The notes: generated from the letters alone by a model not told the origin. A DNA stretch of 64,000 nt from Sphingobium sp. AP50 (GCF_900109095.1 NZ_FNYZ01000007.1:124001-188000), one strand, 5' to 3'. Shown: positions 53,555 through 63,131, numbered from the stretch's first letter. Translations and numbers: made by a program.

Positions 53555-55024
53555 ATGGCTTGGGAGACGAAGATGGAAGTGCATTTGCTGATCGACAATC
53601 GGCAGGTATCTGCCGACAGCGGCAAGACGTTCGAGCGGCGTAACCCAGTAAGCGGCGCTGTGGTTACAACGTCCGCTGCGGCCGGAGTCGAGGATGCGAG
53701 ACGTGCAGCCGACTCCGCAGGCACGGCTTTCAAGACATGGTCAAAGACCGGACCGACCGAGCGCCGACGAGTTTTGCTCGTAGCGGCCGATAAGCTGGAA
53801 GCCAAGATCGGGGACATTTCCCAGGCAATGGCTGCCGAGGTGGGCGCTTCGGGCCTGTGGGGCGGCTTCAATGTCGTGGCGGCAGCCAATCTCATTCGCG
53901 AAGCCGCATCGCTCACGACCCAAATCCAGGGTGAAACTATCCCGACCGACAAGCCCGACACCTTGTCCATGACGCTTCGTCAGCCGGTTGGCGTCATCTT
54001 GAGTATCGTCCCTTGGAATGGGCCTGTCATACTGGCGGCACGCGCAATCGCTTATCCGATCGCCTGCGGCAACACAGTGATATTTCGCGCTTCGGAAATG
54101 AGTCCAAAGACCCATGCCCTGATAGCCGATGCCTTTATCGAGGCCGGTCTGCCCGAAGGTGTGCTGAACTTCGTGGTCAACGCGCCCAATGATGCCGCAG
54201 ATATCATCGACTGCCTGATCGCCCATCCCGCTGTCCGCCGCATCAATTTCACCGGATCGACCCGTATCGGGCGGATCATTGCGGAAAAATCGGGCCGCAA
54301 TCTAAAACCCTGCCTGCTCGAACTTGGTGGGAAAGCGCCATTTGTGGTGCTGGACGACGCAGATATCGACGGCGCCGTGAACGCCGCGATTTTCGGTACA
54401 TTTCTCTACCAGGGGCAAATTTGCATGTCGACCGAGCGCTTCGTGGTCGATGAAGCTGTGGCCGACCAGTTCGTCGATGCCTTTGCAAAGCGCGCTGCCC
54501 AACTGATATCTGGCGACCCGATGGTCAATCCAGCATGTGTCATAGGCCCGATGATCGATGCCGCGTCGGGTAGGCGTATCAACGCCATGATCGACGACGC
54601 ACTGGGCAAGGGCGCTCAGGTCGTTGTGGGTGGCCATGCCGATGGCGTAGTTATGCCTGCCACGATCTTGGATCATGTCAAACCAGGCATGACCATCTAT
54701 GACGAGGAGACATTTGGTCCAGTAACTACGATCGTGCGCGTTAAAGGCATAGACGAAGCGATCAGGGTCGCCAATGATACCGAATATGGCCTAGCGGCCG
54801 CAGTGTTCGGGCGGGATGCACACCGCGCCCTCACCGTCGCGCGCCGCATTGATGCCGGGCATGTTCATGTCAACGGCGCGACTGTTCAGAATGAGCCGCA
54901 AGCCCCTTATGGCGGCATGAAGAATAGCGGCTATGGCCGGTTCGACGGTCGTGCCGTAGTTGACGAATTTACCGAATTAAAATGGATCACGATCGAACCG
55001 GCGGGCCAGCCCTACCCTGTCTGA
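53555..55024 (+). CDS. aryl-aldehyde dehydrogenase (salicylaldehyde-dehydrogenase type)
   Basis: A 489-aa aldehyde dehydrogenase. Catalytic Cys290 in YQGQICMSTER, general base Glu256 in LELGGKAPF, NFTGSTRIGR at 231-240 for NAD. GQICMSTER and GKAPFVVLDDADID match the salicylaldehyde/vanillin dehydrogenase group (NahF, Vdh). At position 178, where most family members have Lys, this protein has Arg (IFRASEMSP). ATG 53555 or internal ATG 53573 (MEVHLLIDNRQV). Divergent from the ADH operon, it oxidises the aldehyde made by the ADH to salicylate or benzoate. Confidence 0.88.
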   Translation: MAWETKMEVHLLIDNRQVSADSGKTFERRNPVSGAVVTTSAAAGVEDARRAADSAGTAFKTWSKTGPTERRRVLLVAADKLEAKIGDISQAMAAEVGASGLWGGFNVVAAANLIREAASLTTQIQGETIPTDKPDTLSMTLRQPVGVILSIVPWNGPVILAARAIAYPIACGNTVIFRASEMSPKTHALIADAFIEAGLPEGVLNFVVNAPNDAADIIDCLIAHPAVRRINFTGSTRIGRIIAEKSGRNLKPCLLELGGKAPFVVLDDADIDGAVNAAIFGTFLYQGQICMSTERFVVDEAVADQFVDAFAKRAAQLISGDPMVNPACVIGPMIDAASGRRINAMIDDALGKGAQVVVGGHADGVVMPATILDHVKPGMTIYDEETFGPVTTIVRVKGIDEAIRVANDTEYGLAAAVFGRDAHRALTVARRIDAGHVHVNGATVQNEPQAPYGGMKNSGYGRFDGRAVVDEFTELKWITIEPAGQPYPV

Positions 55025-55040
55025 CCCCTCTCTCAAAAAG

Positions 55041-55063
55041 GCCGGCCATCACTGATGGCCGGC
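55041..55063 (+). terminator. rho-independent terminator after the ALDH gene
   Basis: Perfect 10-base stem GCCGGCCATC / GATGGCCGGC with a 3-base loop, preceded by AAAAAG and followed by TTT, 16 bases after the stop. Confidence 0.9.
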
Positions 55064-55173
55064 TTTAAGCTCGTTGATCCGCGTCCGCAGCCCGGACAAA
55101 CTGGCTGATCGCTCGCCTACCTTGTCTCGGGCAAGCTCCAGCAGGTGCCCGAACCACTACATAATCCGATAAT

Positions 55174-55947
55174 CTATTGAAGCATATGTGGCGCTCCAAG
55201 CGCCTGGCTGATTTCCTTACACGCCGCCTGTAGTTGCAAGGCTGACTTGCTGTTCCCGCCTTCCCGAGGGTTAGGCAATGACAAAAGGGTCGCAGCTAAC
55301 ACCGCGTTACCTTGCAGGTCGAAAATGGGGAACGCCTTGGCATCAAGACCAGGAATAAGGGTGCCATCGACATGCGCCATACCGCGCTCGCGCACGCCAG
55401 CCTTTATCTTTTCTACATGGGTTTCATCGATTGTGGCGTTGCGCGCAATTTCGGCCTGCACGAAGCCTGCGGTTTCAGGCTCGGGCCGAAAGGCAAGAAA
55501 GACCTGTCCCGTCGCCGAGTTTACCAAGGACAATAAGGAGCCAAGCGCGAGCGAGGTTACGACCGGTGGATGGCCCATGTGCCAGCGCACGATCGTTGGA
55601 CCTTCCGGACCGAGCGCTGCGAGCAGAACCGTGCTCTGGGTTTGATTTCGAAAATCAGCCAGCTTTTCGTCGGCTATGCGGAAAGCATCGATCCGTGCGA
55701 GCGCGCTGAGCCCAAGTTTGAGCGCGGCGGGGCCAAGATCATAGTTGCCGTGGATGTCCTGCTGCACCATCCCCGCCTCTGACAAGCTGGCGAGATAACG
55801 GTGTGTCTGAGATGGTGAAAGGCCACATCCGCGCACGATGGCGGCCAGCGGCCGCGCGCCGCCCAGCCCTGCCAGCGCCTCAAGCACGCGCATCCCGATC
55901 TCGACGGACTGAATTCCCGCGCGCTTCTTGGGCGTTTGTGTTGACAT
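55174..55947 (-). CDS. IclR-family transcriptional regulator
   Basis: A 257-aa IclR regulator. N-terminal winged helix (SVEIGMRVLEALAGLGGARPLAAIVRGCGLSPSQTHRYLASL, residues about 15-57) and a GAF-like effector domain; the HMGHPPVVTSLALGSLLSLVNSATGQVFLAF segment is characteristic. IclR proteins of this size (PcaR, PobR-like, GenR) control aromatic catabolism. It is convergent with the ALDH gene and close to the ADH/ALDH promoter; a salicylate- or gentisate-responsive role is an inference. Confidence 0.9.
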   Translation of the reverse strand: MSTQTPKKRAGIQSVEIGMRVLEALAGLGGARPLAAIVRGCGLSPSQTHRYLASLSEAGMVQQDIHGNYDLGPAALKLGLSALARIDAFRIADEKLADFRNQTQSTVLLAALGPEGPTIVRWHMGHPPVVTSLALGSLLSLVNSATGQVFLAFRPEPETAGFVQAEIARNATIDETHVEKIKAGVRERGMAHVDGTLIPGLDAKAFPIFDLQGNAVLAATLLSLPNPREGGNSKSALQLQAACKEISQALGAPHMLQ

Positions 55948-56757
55948 GCATCATTCCTTCTCGGGCAACCTGTCCTATATCCAACGATCTGGCGCAAACC
56001 AGTCGGTGTCGTCAACCAACGTGCTTACCATCTTGGTCGTTGCCGCTGCGGCAACCGCTGACCCGCGTGGCACGCTTCCCGGCCGATCGCAACAACGGCG
56101 AAGAATTCACGGACCGTGCTTCCCCCTTTCAGGTCGACCCGCTCAGCATGAGGGACAGTCAGTGGGGGAAGCGTAAAACTGCGCAAATCCAAGTTCGAAT
56201 CGCTGATCGCAAGAAGCCCTTTCTCTTGGCAGCTGGCTATTGAGTCAGATCCGCGTCGAACGATCTTCGCGAACTTCGCTGACAGGTAAGTGCGACATCG
56301 GTGCTGGACGAGGCTCGTTATGATCCAACAAGAAATTCGATGATGTCGCGCTGCCATTCCAGTGTTGGCGCTTCGTAGCCACGGGTTCCTTGGAAGCGCC
56401 CAAGCTCGTGCCTCCCTTCTCAATCATCCTTGTAAAATGATCGAAATAAGCCGGCTGCGCGGACGACGCGCCCGCTCCAGACACACCTGCGCCATCCTTC
56501 AGCCAGCTATCGCGGCTTTCGAACTGTTTGGGTCAAAGGGTGGGAATATGAAATATTTCGATCGTTAAAAAGCCCGGCGCTTCCGGGACATCGCGATCCA
56601 CCCACAAAGAATCCACACTTTAAATGAACATGATAGGCGTCATTCACATATGAATGACCATATCCGCCTACAAATTTTCTTGCTATGCAATACATTCCAT
56701 ATTATGAAATAAACCAGCAATGAAAATGGCGGCCAACCGCCTGAAAAGAGGGGATCC
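55948..56757. other. gene-poor region with possible decayed minus-strand fragment
   Basis: 810 bases without an intact gene. Near 56340-56430 a minus-strand frame reads ELGRFQGTRGYEAPTLEWQR and DIIEFLVGS before a stop, looking like the end of a lost protein that I cannot name, with stops and frame changes upstream. The right part (from 56600) is AT-rich and carries the receptor promoter and an inverted repeat. Confidence 0.45.
56640..56657. promoter_or_regulatory. inverted repeat before the TonB receptor gene
   Basis: TCATTCA-CATA-TGAATGA: a perfect 7-base inverted repeat with 4-base spacer, about 100 bases before the receptor ATG. Size and symmetry suit an operator for an IclR or LysR dimer; no further copy was noticed in the window. 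Confidence 0.45.
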
Positions 56758-59613
56758 ATGTCTAAATCGAAACTATATCTGCTCGCGGGCATCAGCTTTG
56801 CCGCGATGTGCCAACCTGCCACAGCCCAGCAGACGGCTACGACAGAAGCAGACGCGTCCGCGCCTAACCCAGATATCGTCGTCACCGGCACGCGCATTAC
56901 CTCCAATGGAAACGCACTGCCCACTCCGGTTACGGTCGTATCGCGGGACACGCTATTGCGTACCAGCCCATCAAGCGTGTCAGACGCTCTTAAGAAACTG
57001 CCGGCATTTGCCCTCTCTCGCGGCAGCGCTATCCAGGGCGATGCGACCGACAATGCGACGGGCAATTATCTCAACCTGCGCGGCTTTGGCATCCAGCGCA
57101 ACCTGATCCTGCTCGACGGACATCGTGTCGCGCCGACCAGCTATACAGGCGCAGTCGATGCAAACATCCTGCCGCAAATGTTGATGCAGCGGGTTGATGT
57201 CGTCACCGGCGGCGCTTCGGCGGTCTACGGGTCGGACGCAGTTTCAGGTGTCGTCAATTTCGTCCTCGACCGAAAGTTCGAAGGCCTCAAAGTGGAAGGC
57301 AACTCAGGTATTTCTAGCCGCGGTGACGCCTATTCGTGGCGCGCCGCTGCCGCTTTCGGTACCGACTTTGCAAATGATCGCGGGCACTTCATGGCCAGCT
57401 ATGAGCATTTCCAGCAGGACGGTTTCGTGAAGGAAGCGCGTAAGTCTGGCAGGACCGTCTACGCGATCGCTGGCAGCGGGACGCAGGGAGACCCGTTCCG
57501 GTTGATCTCGGACGCTCGCAACGCACAAATCAGTTTCCGGGGCTCGATTTTCTCCAGTCCGCTAGCTGGACAAGTGTTCACGGGACCGGGTGTAACCGGC
57601 CCCTTCGTTCATGGTACGCCGCAGGGTGGATCGCTGGAAAGTGGTGGCGAAGGCTTCTATGGAAAGGGATCGTCGGGGACCGCAGACGTCAAGACCGACC
57701 AAGCCTATGCAAGGCTGGATTATGAACTGACCGATGGGATCAACGCCTTCGTTCAAGGTGTCTTTGCCAAGTCCAGAAACTTCAACTATTTCTATCCGAA
57801 CCTAGTCTTGCCTTTGGCGGTCGGCACCGACAACGCGTTCCTGGCCCCTGCTACCCAGGCCGCGATTGGCGATCCGCTGTTCATTTTCGGGCGCGTCTTT
57901 GACGATCCGGACCATCGCATCGCCGTTCAATCAGATAGCAAGACGTGGATCGCCGCTGGCGGCCTCGATGGCAAAATCGGCGGCCTGAATTGGAATGTCT
58001 ATTATCAGCATGGCGTAAGTTCCACAGTCAATTCGTTCATCAACAACACGATCAATGGCAATCTTTATGCCGCGCTGGACGCCGTTGACGAAGGCTCGTT
58101 CAGGACCGGCACTGCCAATGGCAATATCGTGTGCCGCGCGACCCTCACCAACCCCGGATCGCAGGCGGGCTGCGTGCCGCTTAATGCGTTCGGCGCGCCT
58201 CTTTCCACGCAGCAGGCGGCTTTCGATTATGTGTTCGGGACGTCGCGGACCCGCCCTGAGTTCACGCTGGACAATATCGAAGCCAGCTTAAGCGGAACAG
58301 CGTTCGACAATTGGGCAGGGCCTGTGCGGTTCGCTATCAGCGGTGAATATCGCTGGACCAGCCTTGACGTTACGACCAATGCCCCCGCGACGCTGACGGC
58401 CGACTGCACCGGCATCCGATTCAATTGCACGCCGGGTGCCACGCCCTATTTCAGTAACGCGCAGGTCACGCCCATTTTGGTGAGCCAGAACGTAAAGGAA
58501 GCGGCGCTCGAGGTGGAATTTCCATTGCTGAAAGATTCCGGTCTTGGCAATGCAAGTCTCAATGGTGCGGTTCGCTACACTGATTATTCGACCAGCGGCG
58601 GCGTCACCACCTGGAAAATTGGCGGTGAGTGGGTTCCGATCGATGGGCTTCGCTTCCGGGGCACCTATTCGCGCGATATCCGGGCGCCCAGTCTTTATGA
58701 CTTATTCCAGCCTGCGACAGTGGCGACAAGCGGCTATTCTGACGCCCATACCGGCTTTAACGGGATCATTCCTACTGAAACCGCAGGCAACAGCAGCCTG
58801 ACACCCGAGGTCGCCAGAACCCTGACCGCAGGTGTCGTATTTGCGCCCTCATCACTCCGGGGCCTGAGCCTCTCGATCGACTATTATCGCATCAATATGT
58901 CCAATGCCATTTCTGAGGTGGATGGCAGGCTCGCCACCGTCCAGAATCTGTGTGAAGAAGCCGGCGGTACCGGGCCTTTTTGCAGCCTCTATGAACGCCC
59001 CTTAGACTTCAGCGATCGCTCGGTCGCCAATGCGCCAACGCTGGTCCGGTCGACCAAACTCAACGCTGCCTCGCTTAAGACCTGGGGCATCGATGCAGAG
59101 CTAAACTATAGCTTCCAGTTGGGGTCTGACGGCCAGATGTCGCTTCGCGGCCTTGCGGGATACCAACCTGAATTCACCTCCGTCTTGCTGCCGGGTACGG
59201 ATCCGCAAATCCTGGCTGGCGCGGCTGCGATCCAACAGTCGGGTGGTGTTCCCAAACTGCGTCTGACGGCATTTATCAACTATACGAACTCGAACTTTTC
59301 GATCGACGTCATGGAACGTTGGCGTTCGTCGCTGCGGCAAAGCACCAACGAACAAGAGAATTCCAGTCCGGGCACCTATTATGCAATTCCCCGCGTGCCA
59401 TCGGTTGCTTACACTGACCTGACCTTCACAGCCTTCATTGGAAAAGACAAGGACAAGCAATTGTTTCTGTCAGTGCAGAACCTATTCGACAAGCAGCCAC
59501 CCGCTTATGTCATCGCCGGATTTTCAGGAACGCCAGGCTTTCAATATCCCTCCGTGGTAGGCGACGATGTGATCGGACGTTACTTCACAATAGGCGGGCG
59601 CTTCAAATTTTGA
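56758..59613 (+). CDS. TonB-dependent outer-membrane receptor
   Basis: A 951-aa receptor. Signal peptide MSKSKLYLLAGISFAAMCQPATA; plug region PDIVVTGTRITSNG, YLNLRGFGIQRNLILLDGHRVAP, QRVDVVTGGASAVYGSDAVSGVVNF; long barrel ending GRFKF. RVDVVTGGASAVYGSDAVSG is typical of the large sphingomonad/xanthomonad receptors for complex plant material. ATG follows AAAAGAGGGGATCC. Next to a secreted hydrolase and opposite an IclR gene. It belongs to a different subtype from the other two receptors, so it likely takes up a different compound of the same plant source. Confidence 0.9.
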   Translation: MSKSKLYLLAGISFAAMCQPATAQQTATTEADASAPNPDIVVTGTRITSNGNALPTPVTVVSRDTLLRTSPSSVSDALKKLPAFALSRGSAIQGDATDNATGNYLNLRGFGIQRNLILLDGHRVAPTSYTGAVDANILPQMLMQRVDVVTGGASAVYGSDAVSGVVNFVLDRKFEGLKVEGNSGISSRGDAYSWRAAAAFGTDFANDRGHFMASYEHFQQDGFVKEARKSGRTVYAIAGSGTQGDPFRLISDARNAQISFRGSIFSSPLAGQVFTGPGVTGPFVHGTPQGGSLESGGEGFYGKGSSGTADVKTDQAYARLDYELTDGINAFVQGVFAKSRNFNYFYPNLVLPLAVGTDNAFLAPATQAAIGDPLFIFGRVFDDPDHRIAVQSDSKTWIAAGGLDGKIGGLNWNVYYQHGVSSTVNSFINNTINGNLYAALDAVDEGSFRTGTANGNIVCRATLTNPGSQAGCVPLNAFGAPLSTQQAAFDYVFGTSRTRPEFTLDNIEASLSGTAFDNWAGPVRFAISGEYRWTSLDVTTNAPATLTADCTGIRFNCTPGATPYFSNAQVTPILVSQNVKEAALEVEFPLLKDSGLGNASLNGAVRYTDYSTSGGVTTWKIGGEWVPIDGLRFRGTYSRDIRAPSLYDLFQPATVATSGYSDAHTGFNGIIPTETAGNSSLTPEVARTLTAGVVFAPSSLRGLSLSIDYYRINMSNAISEVDGRLATVQNLCEEAGGTGPFCSLYERPLDFSDRSVANAPTLVRSTKLNAASLKTWGIDAELNYSFQLGSDGQMSLRGLAGYQPEFTSVLLPGTDPQILAGAAAIQQSGGVPKLRLTAFINYTNSNFSIDVMERWRSSLRQSTNEQENSSPGTYYAIPRVPSVAYTDLTFTAFIGKDKDKQLFLSVQNLFDKQPPAYVIAGFSGTPGFQYPSVVGDDVIGRYFTIGGRFKF

Positions 59614-59634
59614 GGCCCTAAGCTTTGAAACACT

Positions 59635-59667
59635 GGAATGAGCTTTCCTGCGCGGAAGGCTCATTCC
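59635..59667 (+). terminator. rho-independent terminator after the receptor gene
   Basis: Stem GGAATGAGC / GCTCATTCC with inner pairing TCC/GGA, followed by ATTTTC, 22 bases after the stop. Strong. Confidence 0.9.
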
Positions 59668-59737
59668 ATTTTCAATTCCTCCCCTCCCAAGCAGTGCCGA
59701 CACCTGTGCGGCCCGGGCCATGAAGCCGAGGCGTGAC

Positions 59738-60682
59738 ATGAAGACTTTGAGCAGAATTATTTTTGCGGGCGTCGCCCTCGTCGCTAGCTTTCCTCTTGGC
59801 GCACAGCCACAAGGCGTAGATCCGCAAATCAAGGCAATCAGCCCTCCCCTCGAGCCCGACGCCATCCCGCTATATGGCGCCGAAACGCCAGGGCGTGCCA
59901 ATTCGGAAAACTGGGCAAACTATTACGGCCAATGGGCCGTCGTACGCAACGTCACGCGGCCGACGCTGACCCCTGTTCTGCCAGATCCGGCAAAGGCGAC
60001 CGGTGCAGCCGTGGTCGTAGCGCCCGGCGGCGCCTTCATGCTGCTTGCGATCGATCCAGAGGGCTGGCGCGTGGCCCGCGCCTTGGCTGATCGTGGCATC
60101 GCTGCCTTCGTGCTCAAATATCGGATCATGCCCACGCCCATCGATAATGCCGAGGCCACACGCTTCATGGATAATCATGTGCGTGAAGGCCTGCCCGACC
60201 CTACGAAACAGCCCGCGCTCCAATATCCGCCTTCCACACAGGATGCGATTGCAGCGCTTGCACTGGTCCGCCAGCGATCGGCGGACTGGCATATCGACCC
60301 CCGGCGGGTCGGGATGATAGGCTTCTCAGCCGGCGCCATGACGACCCTAAACGCCGTTCTGGCGACAAAGCCAGGGACAGGGCCTGACTTCATCGGCTAT
60401 ATCTACGGGCCCCAGGCAAGCGTGCAAGTGCCTACCGACGCGCCACCAATGTTTACCGCCATCGCGTTTGACGATCCGCTTTTCCCGACGATGGGCTTTC
60501 CGATCGTCGAGGCATGGCATAAGGCGAAGCGACCCGTGGAACTCCATGCCTATGCCCGTGGAGGCCACGGCTTCAACCTGGGTGTGCCAGGGACCACCAC
60601 CACGGGCATGATAGACCAGTTCGTCAGCTGGATCGAGATGGAGGGATTTCTGCAGGCCAACAAGCCGAACGGAGCGAAATAG
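59738..60682 (+). CDS. secreted alpha/beta hydrolase (BD-FAE/acetyl-esterase-like)
   Basis: A 314-aa hydrolase. Signal peptide KTLSRIIFAGVALVASFPLGAQ, oxyanion motif APGGAFMLLAIDPEGW, nucleophile elbow GMIGFSAGAMTTL (Ser near 201), Asp in AFDDPLFP and His in GGHGFN near 282. ATG 59738 (after GAGGCGTGAC) is preferred over 59720. Similar to acetyl-xylan/bifunctional feruloyl esterases. It follows the receptor gene after a terminator, so it has its own promoter; may deacylate plant glycosides outside the cytoplasm. Confidence 0.85.
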   Translation: MKTLSRIIFAGVALVASFPLGAQPQGVDPQIKAISPPLEPDAIPLYGAETPGRANSENWANYYGQWAVVRNVTRPTLTPVLPDPAKATGAAVVVAPGGAFMLLAIDPEGWRVARALADRGIAAFVLKYRIMPTPIDNAEATRFMDNHVREGLPDPTKQPALQYPPSTQDAIAALALVRQRSADWHIDPRRVGMIGFSAGAMTTLNAVLATKPGTGPDFIGYIYGPQASVQVPTDAPPMFTAIAFDDPLFPTMGFPIVEAWHKAKRPVELHAYARGGHGFNLGVPGTTTTGMIDQFVSWIEMEGFLQANKPNGAK

Positions 60683-61082
60683 AAAGACGCTTGGGAGTGC
60701 TCAGGCTCTATAAAACGAACGGGTATGTGAACCCTGCCGAGTTCTCCCAAGGCTCCAACTTCTGAGCGCGTGGAGCCGATAGAAGCCAGGGCGTCGAACA
60801 AATTGGCACCCACGGTCCCGTCATGAGCGACGCGGATGAAGCCAGATCACCATATCCCTCCCATCGCCTGGGCGGCCATTAGCTGGGCATCAAAGACGAT
60901 AGACCGCGCTCGTAACGGGCAATCCGGGGACGCCTCCGGACACAATCCCGCGACCGCCTTATGTCACGCCTACTTGATCATGTTAATCAGCGGCCCCATG
61001 CACCCGCGATGCTATGCTTTGGATGTCGGACGTTTCCAATGTCGCGACAAGGGCAGCCCTCGCCAGATAAGCCTGTGGAAAC
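60683..61082. other. gene-poor stretch
   Basis: 400 bases between the secreted hydrolase and the convergent IclR gene. I see no gene or repeat in it. Confidence 0.45.
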
Positions 61083-61889
61083 CTACGCGCCTTTGCCTGC
61101 CTTGCGCCCGCCCAATAGCGACGTAAGGCGTGCCGATGCAGCTCCTAACGCTTCTTCAACCTGGGGAATTGACTTTCGCCCTTCCTGGTCAATGCGTTCT
61201 GCATAAGGAACGGTCAATGCCGCGACAGCATGTCCCTGAGTGTCGAGAATTGGATAGCTTACTGCGTAGAGCCCCCGCACCTGGCCACTGCGTTTTGTTT
61301 CGAACCCACGCTTGCGGATTTTCTCCAACTTGCGGTCGATCTCCGGATCGGCGTGGTCTGGCCTGCGGTCCAACGCTTCGGACACCCGTGTCGCGCGGAC
61401 TTCGTCCGTTTGGAACGCTAAGAGGACACGCCCTGAGACTGACACAATGACGTCAAGTTCGGACCCGACACGCACGCTAAACCCCATGCCTGTCGGAACA
61501 TCTACTTTCGCAATTACAGTCTGACGCCCCATGCCCCATACGGTGAGATGGCAGGATTGCTCGAGTTCGCTTGACAGCGTCTCCATGATCGGACGGGCTT
61601 CAATCAGCAACCGATGCATTGGTGGATTAAGGTGCGCCAGCTCAAACAACTTTGTAGACAGTTGATACGCATCGTCTGCGAGCGCAACATAATCGCGCTT
61701 CACCAGGCAATCCAGCATACGATAAATCTCGCCAACGCTGCGGTCCAGGCGCTGCGCGATGTCCTTCTGCGTCAACCGCAATCCGGTACGACAGAGTAAC
61801 TCCAATATATCCAATCCCTTATCCAGCGCAGGCGCGGAATAGGTGTTGGTTGCAAGCTTATCCTCGTTATCGTTTTTCATCTGGACCAT
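61083..61889 (-). CDS. IclR-family transcriptional regulator
   Basis: A 268-aa IclR protein. Winged helix SAPALDKGLDILELLCRTGLRLTQKDIAQRLDRSVGEIYRML (about 17-58) and an effector domain with GQTVIAKVDVPTGMGFSVRVGSELDVI and YAVSYPILDTQGHAVAALTVPYA. The open frame extends to 61985, but ATG 61889 (MVQMKNDNEDK) or 61880 gives the usual short N-terminus. Second IclR gene near the salicylate/gentisate block; may control the receptor and hydrolase at 56-60 kb or the VOC gene at 62.3 kb. Confidence 0.85.
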   Translation of the reverse strand: MVQMKNDNEDKLATNTYSAPALDKGLDILELLCRTGLRLTQKDIAQRLDRSVGEIYRMLDCLVKRDYVALADDAYQLSTKLFELAHLNPPMHRLLIEARPIMETLSSELEQSCHLTVWGMGRQTVIAKVDVPTGMGFSVRVGSELDVIVSVSGRVLLAFQTDEVRATRVSEALDRRPDHADPEIDRKLEKIRKRGFETKRSGQVRGLYAVSYPILDTQGHAVAALTVPYAERIDQEGRKSIPQVEEALGAASARLTSLLGGRKAGKGA

Positions 61890-62318
61890 ATGACGGGTTT
61901 CAGTAGCTAAAATATGTCTATGACCCGCCCTTAACCAGCGCGCAAGCCATTGCGTTGCCGCAGAGCATCTCACCTTCGCGGCCATGCAGTCTCACTACGT
62001 CCACCCAGCCGCGCGCACGCACGCCATGGGCGCAATGCGCGGCCGGTTGAGCTTCGTGCGTGCGCTCAAGCAGTAGGCTCAAGGGTTTGCTTACCGTGTC
62101 GACCATGTCCAAAGCGATATAAGCAACAGCCTACAAGCCCCGATCATGACCGCAATGGCTAGACGCTGCTGGCGAGCCAAGAAGATTGGTCTCACCATAG
62201 AGCGGGCATCATGCATCATTTCAACCAAGGCGACGCGCGGCGCGCCTAAAGGGCGATAGGCAGACAGGCGGGGACAGACCGGGCAGACCTGTCCCCGACA
62301 AGCTAGTCAGAAAAACGG
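61890..62318. other. spacer upstream of the IclR gene
   Basis: About 430 bases without a recognised gene. Near its right end lies the hairpin at 62269-62297, 20 bases beyond the stop of the VOC gene. Confidence 0.4.
62269..62297 (-). terminator. hairpin after the VOC gene
   Basis: Perfect 9-base inverted repeat CGGGGACAG / CTGTCCCCG with an 11-base loop, just downstream of the minus-strand VOC stop codon. No T-tract, so moderate support. Confidence 0.5.
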
Positions 62319-62750
62319 TTAGAGGCCGTTGAATATACCCGGCTGATGCACTTCAATAACATGGCCATCAGGATCCTGAAGGAAGACCTGGTACCAACCT
62401 GGAATAGCCCAGCAGCCATAGTCGGAATAGCGAATACCCATTTCGTCGCAGCGCTTCATGAAACCTTTGATATCATCGGTCCTGAAACAGAAATGGCCGT
62501 GTCCCATGGGGTTCACCGACGCATTCATTTTGAAGCCGGTGTCGAGATCTCGTTCAGCCCAGTGAAACTCGATGTCGCCATCTGTCAGAAAATCTACTGC
62601 ACCTGTATAGGCGCGATCAGCGCGGTCCCGGCTGATAACGGTATGTTCCTCGTCCGTGATCGCCCCCAAGCTGAACAATTGGCTGTAGAATTTTGTGAGC
62701 CGCGGCAGATTATCGGTGCACAAATTCATGTGATGGAACTTAAATTTCAT
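62319..62750 (-). CDS. VOC-family protein
   Basis: A 143-aa glyoxalase-fold protein. FHHMNLCTDNLPRLTKFYSQLFSLG at the start, HGHFCFRTDDIKGFM in the second module and VFLQDPDGHVIEVHQPG at the end, giving His and Glu metal positions. The frame reaches 62879, but ATG 62750 follows AAAGGAGACGGAA and is the natural family start. Function unknown; gene stands alone between an IclR gene and the CoA-transferase gene. Confidence 0.85.
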   Translation of the reverse strand: MKFKFHHMNLCTDNLPRLTKFYSQLFSLGAITDEEHTVISRDRADRAYTGAVDFLTDGDIEFHWAERDLDTGFKMNASVNPMGHGHFCFRTDDIKGFMKRCDEMGIRYSDYGCWAIPGWYQVFLQDPDGHVIEVHQPGIFNGL

Positions 62751-63131
62751 TTCCGTCTCCTTTGCAAATTCGTTGTCCATCGCTCCAGCATTGGCATGCA
62801 GCCGTAAAAGAGCCGAAGGACCATCAGGCCGGGAAAACGGAAGATGGAGCGTCGGCGCGCCAGACTCGAAGGTCACCAAAGATTTATATATGCATTTTAG
62901 CTTCTACATATGCATTTTATTGAGGCATGTACAAAAATTTGCACCCGGGGCCGTAGCTATTGGGCACGTTCGCATGGCTGAGTGCGATCCTTCCCGCGCG
63001 AAACGAGGTGTAAGCTACGCAAAATAGCTCGTGAAGCCACCGCCACGGCACCCATCAGTTCAACGCCTAAATCTTAAGTGGCGAGTTTGCTGACCTACCA
63101 AACCGCAGCGTTCAAGCGATGAACACATCTC
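62751..63131. other. leader region of the VOC gene
   Basis: 381 bases without a gene; contains the direct repeat at 62888-62919 that may control the VOC gene. Nothing else recognised. Confidence 0.45.
62888..62919. repeat. 12-base direct repeat ATATGCATTTTA
   Basis: ATATGCATTTTA at 62888-62899 and 62908-62919, 20 bases apart (two helical turns), 140-170 bases upstream of the VOC ATG. Candidate regulator site on one DNA face. AT-rich, so chance cannot be excluded. Confidence 0.5.

Noticed and set aside
60550-60813. Minus-strand frame over the end of the secreted esterase gene
   Set aside because: Mostly antisense to the esterase and without a ribosome site or domain.
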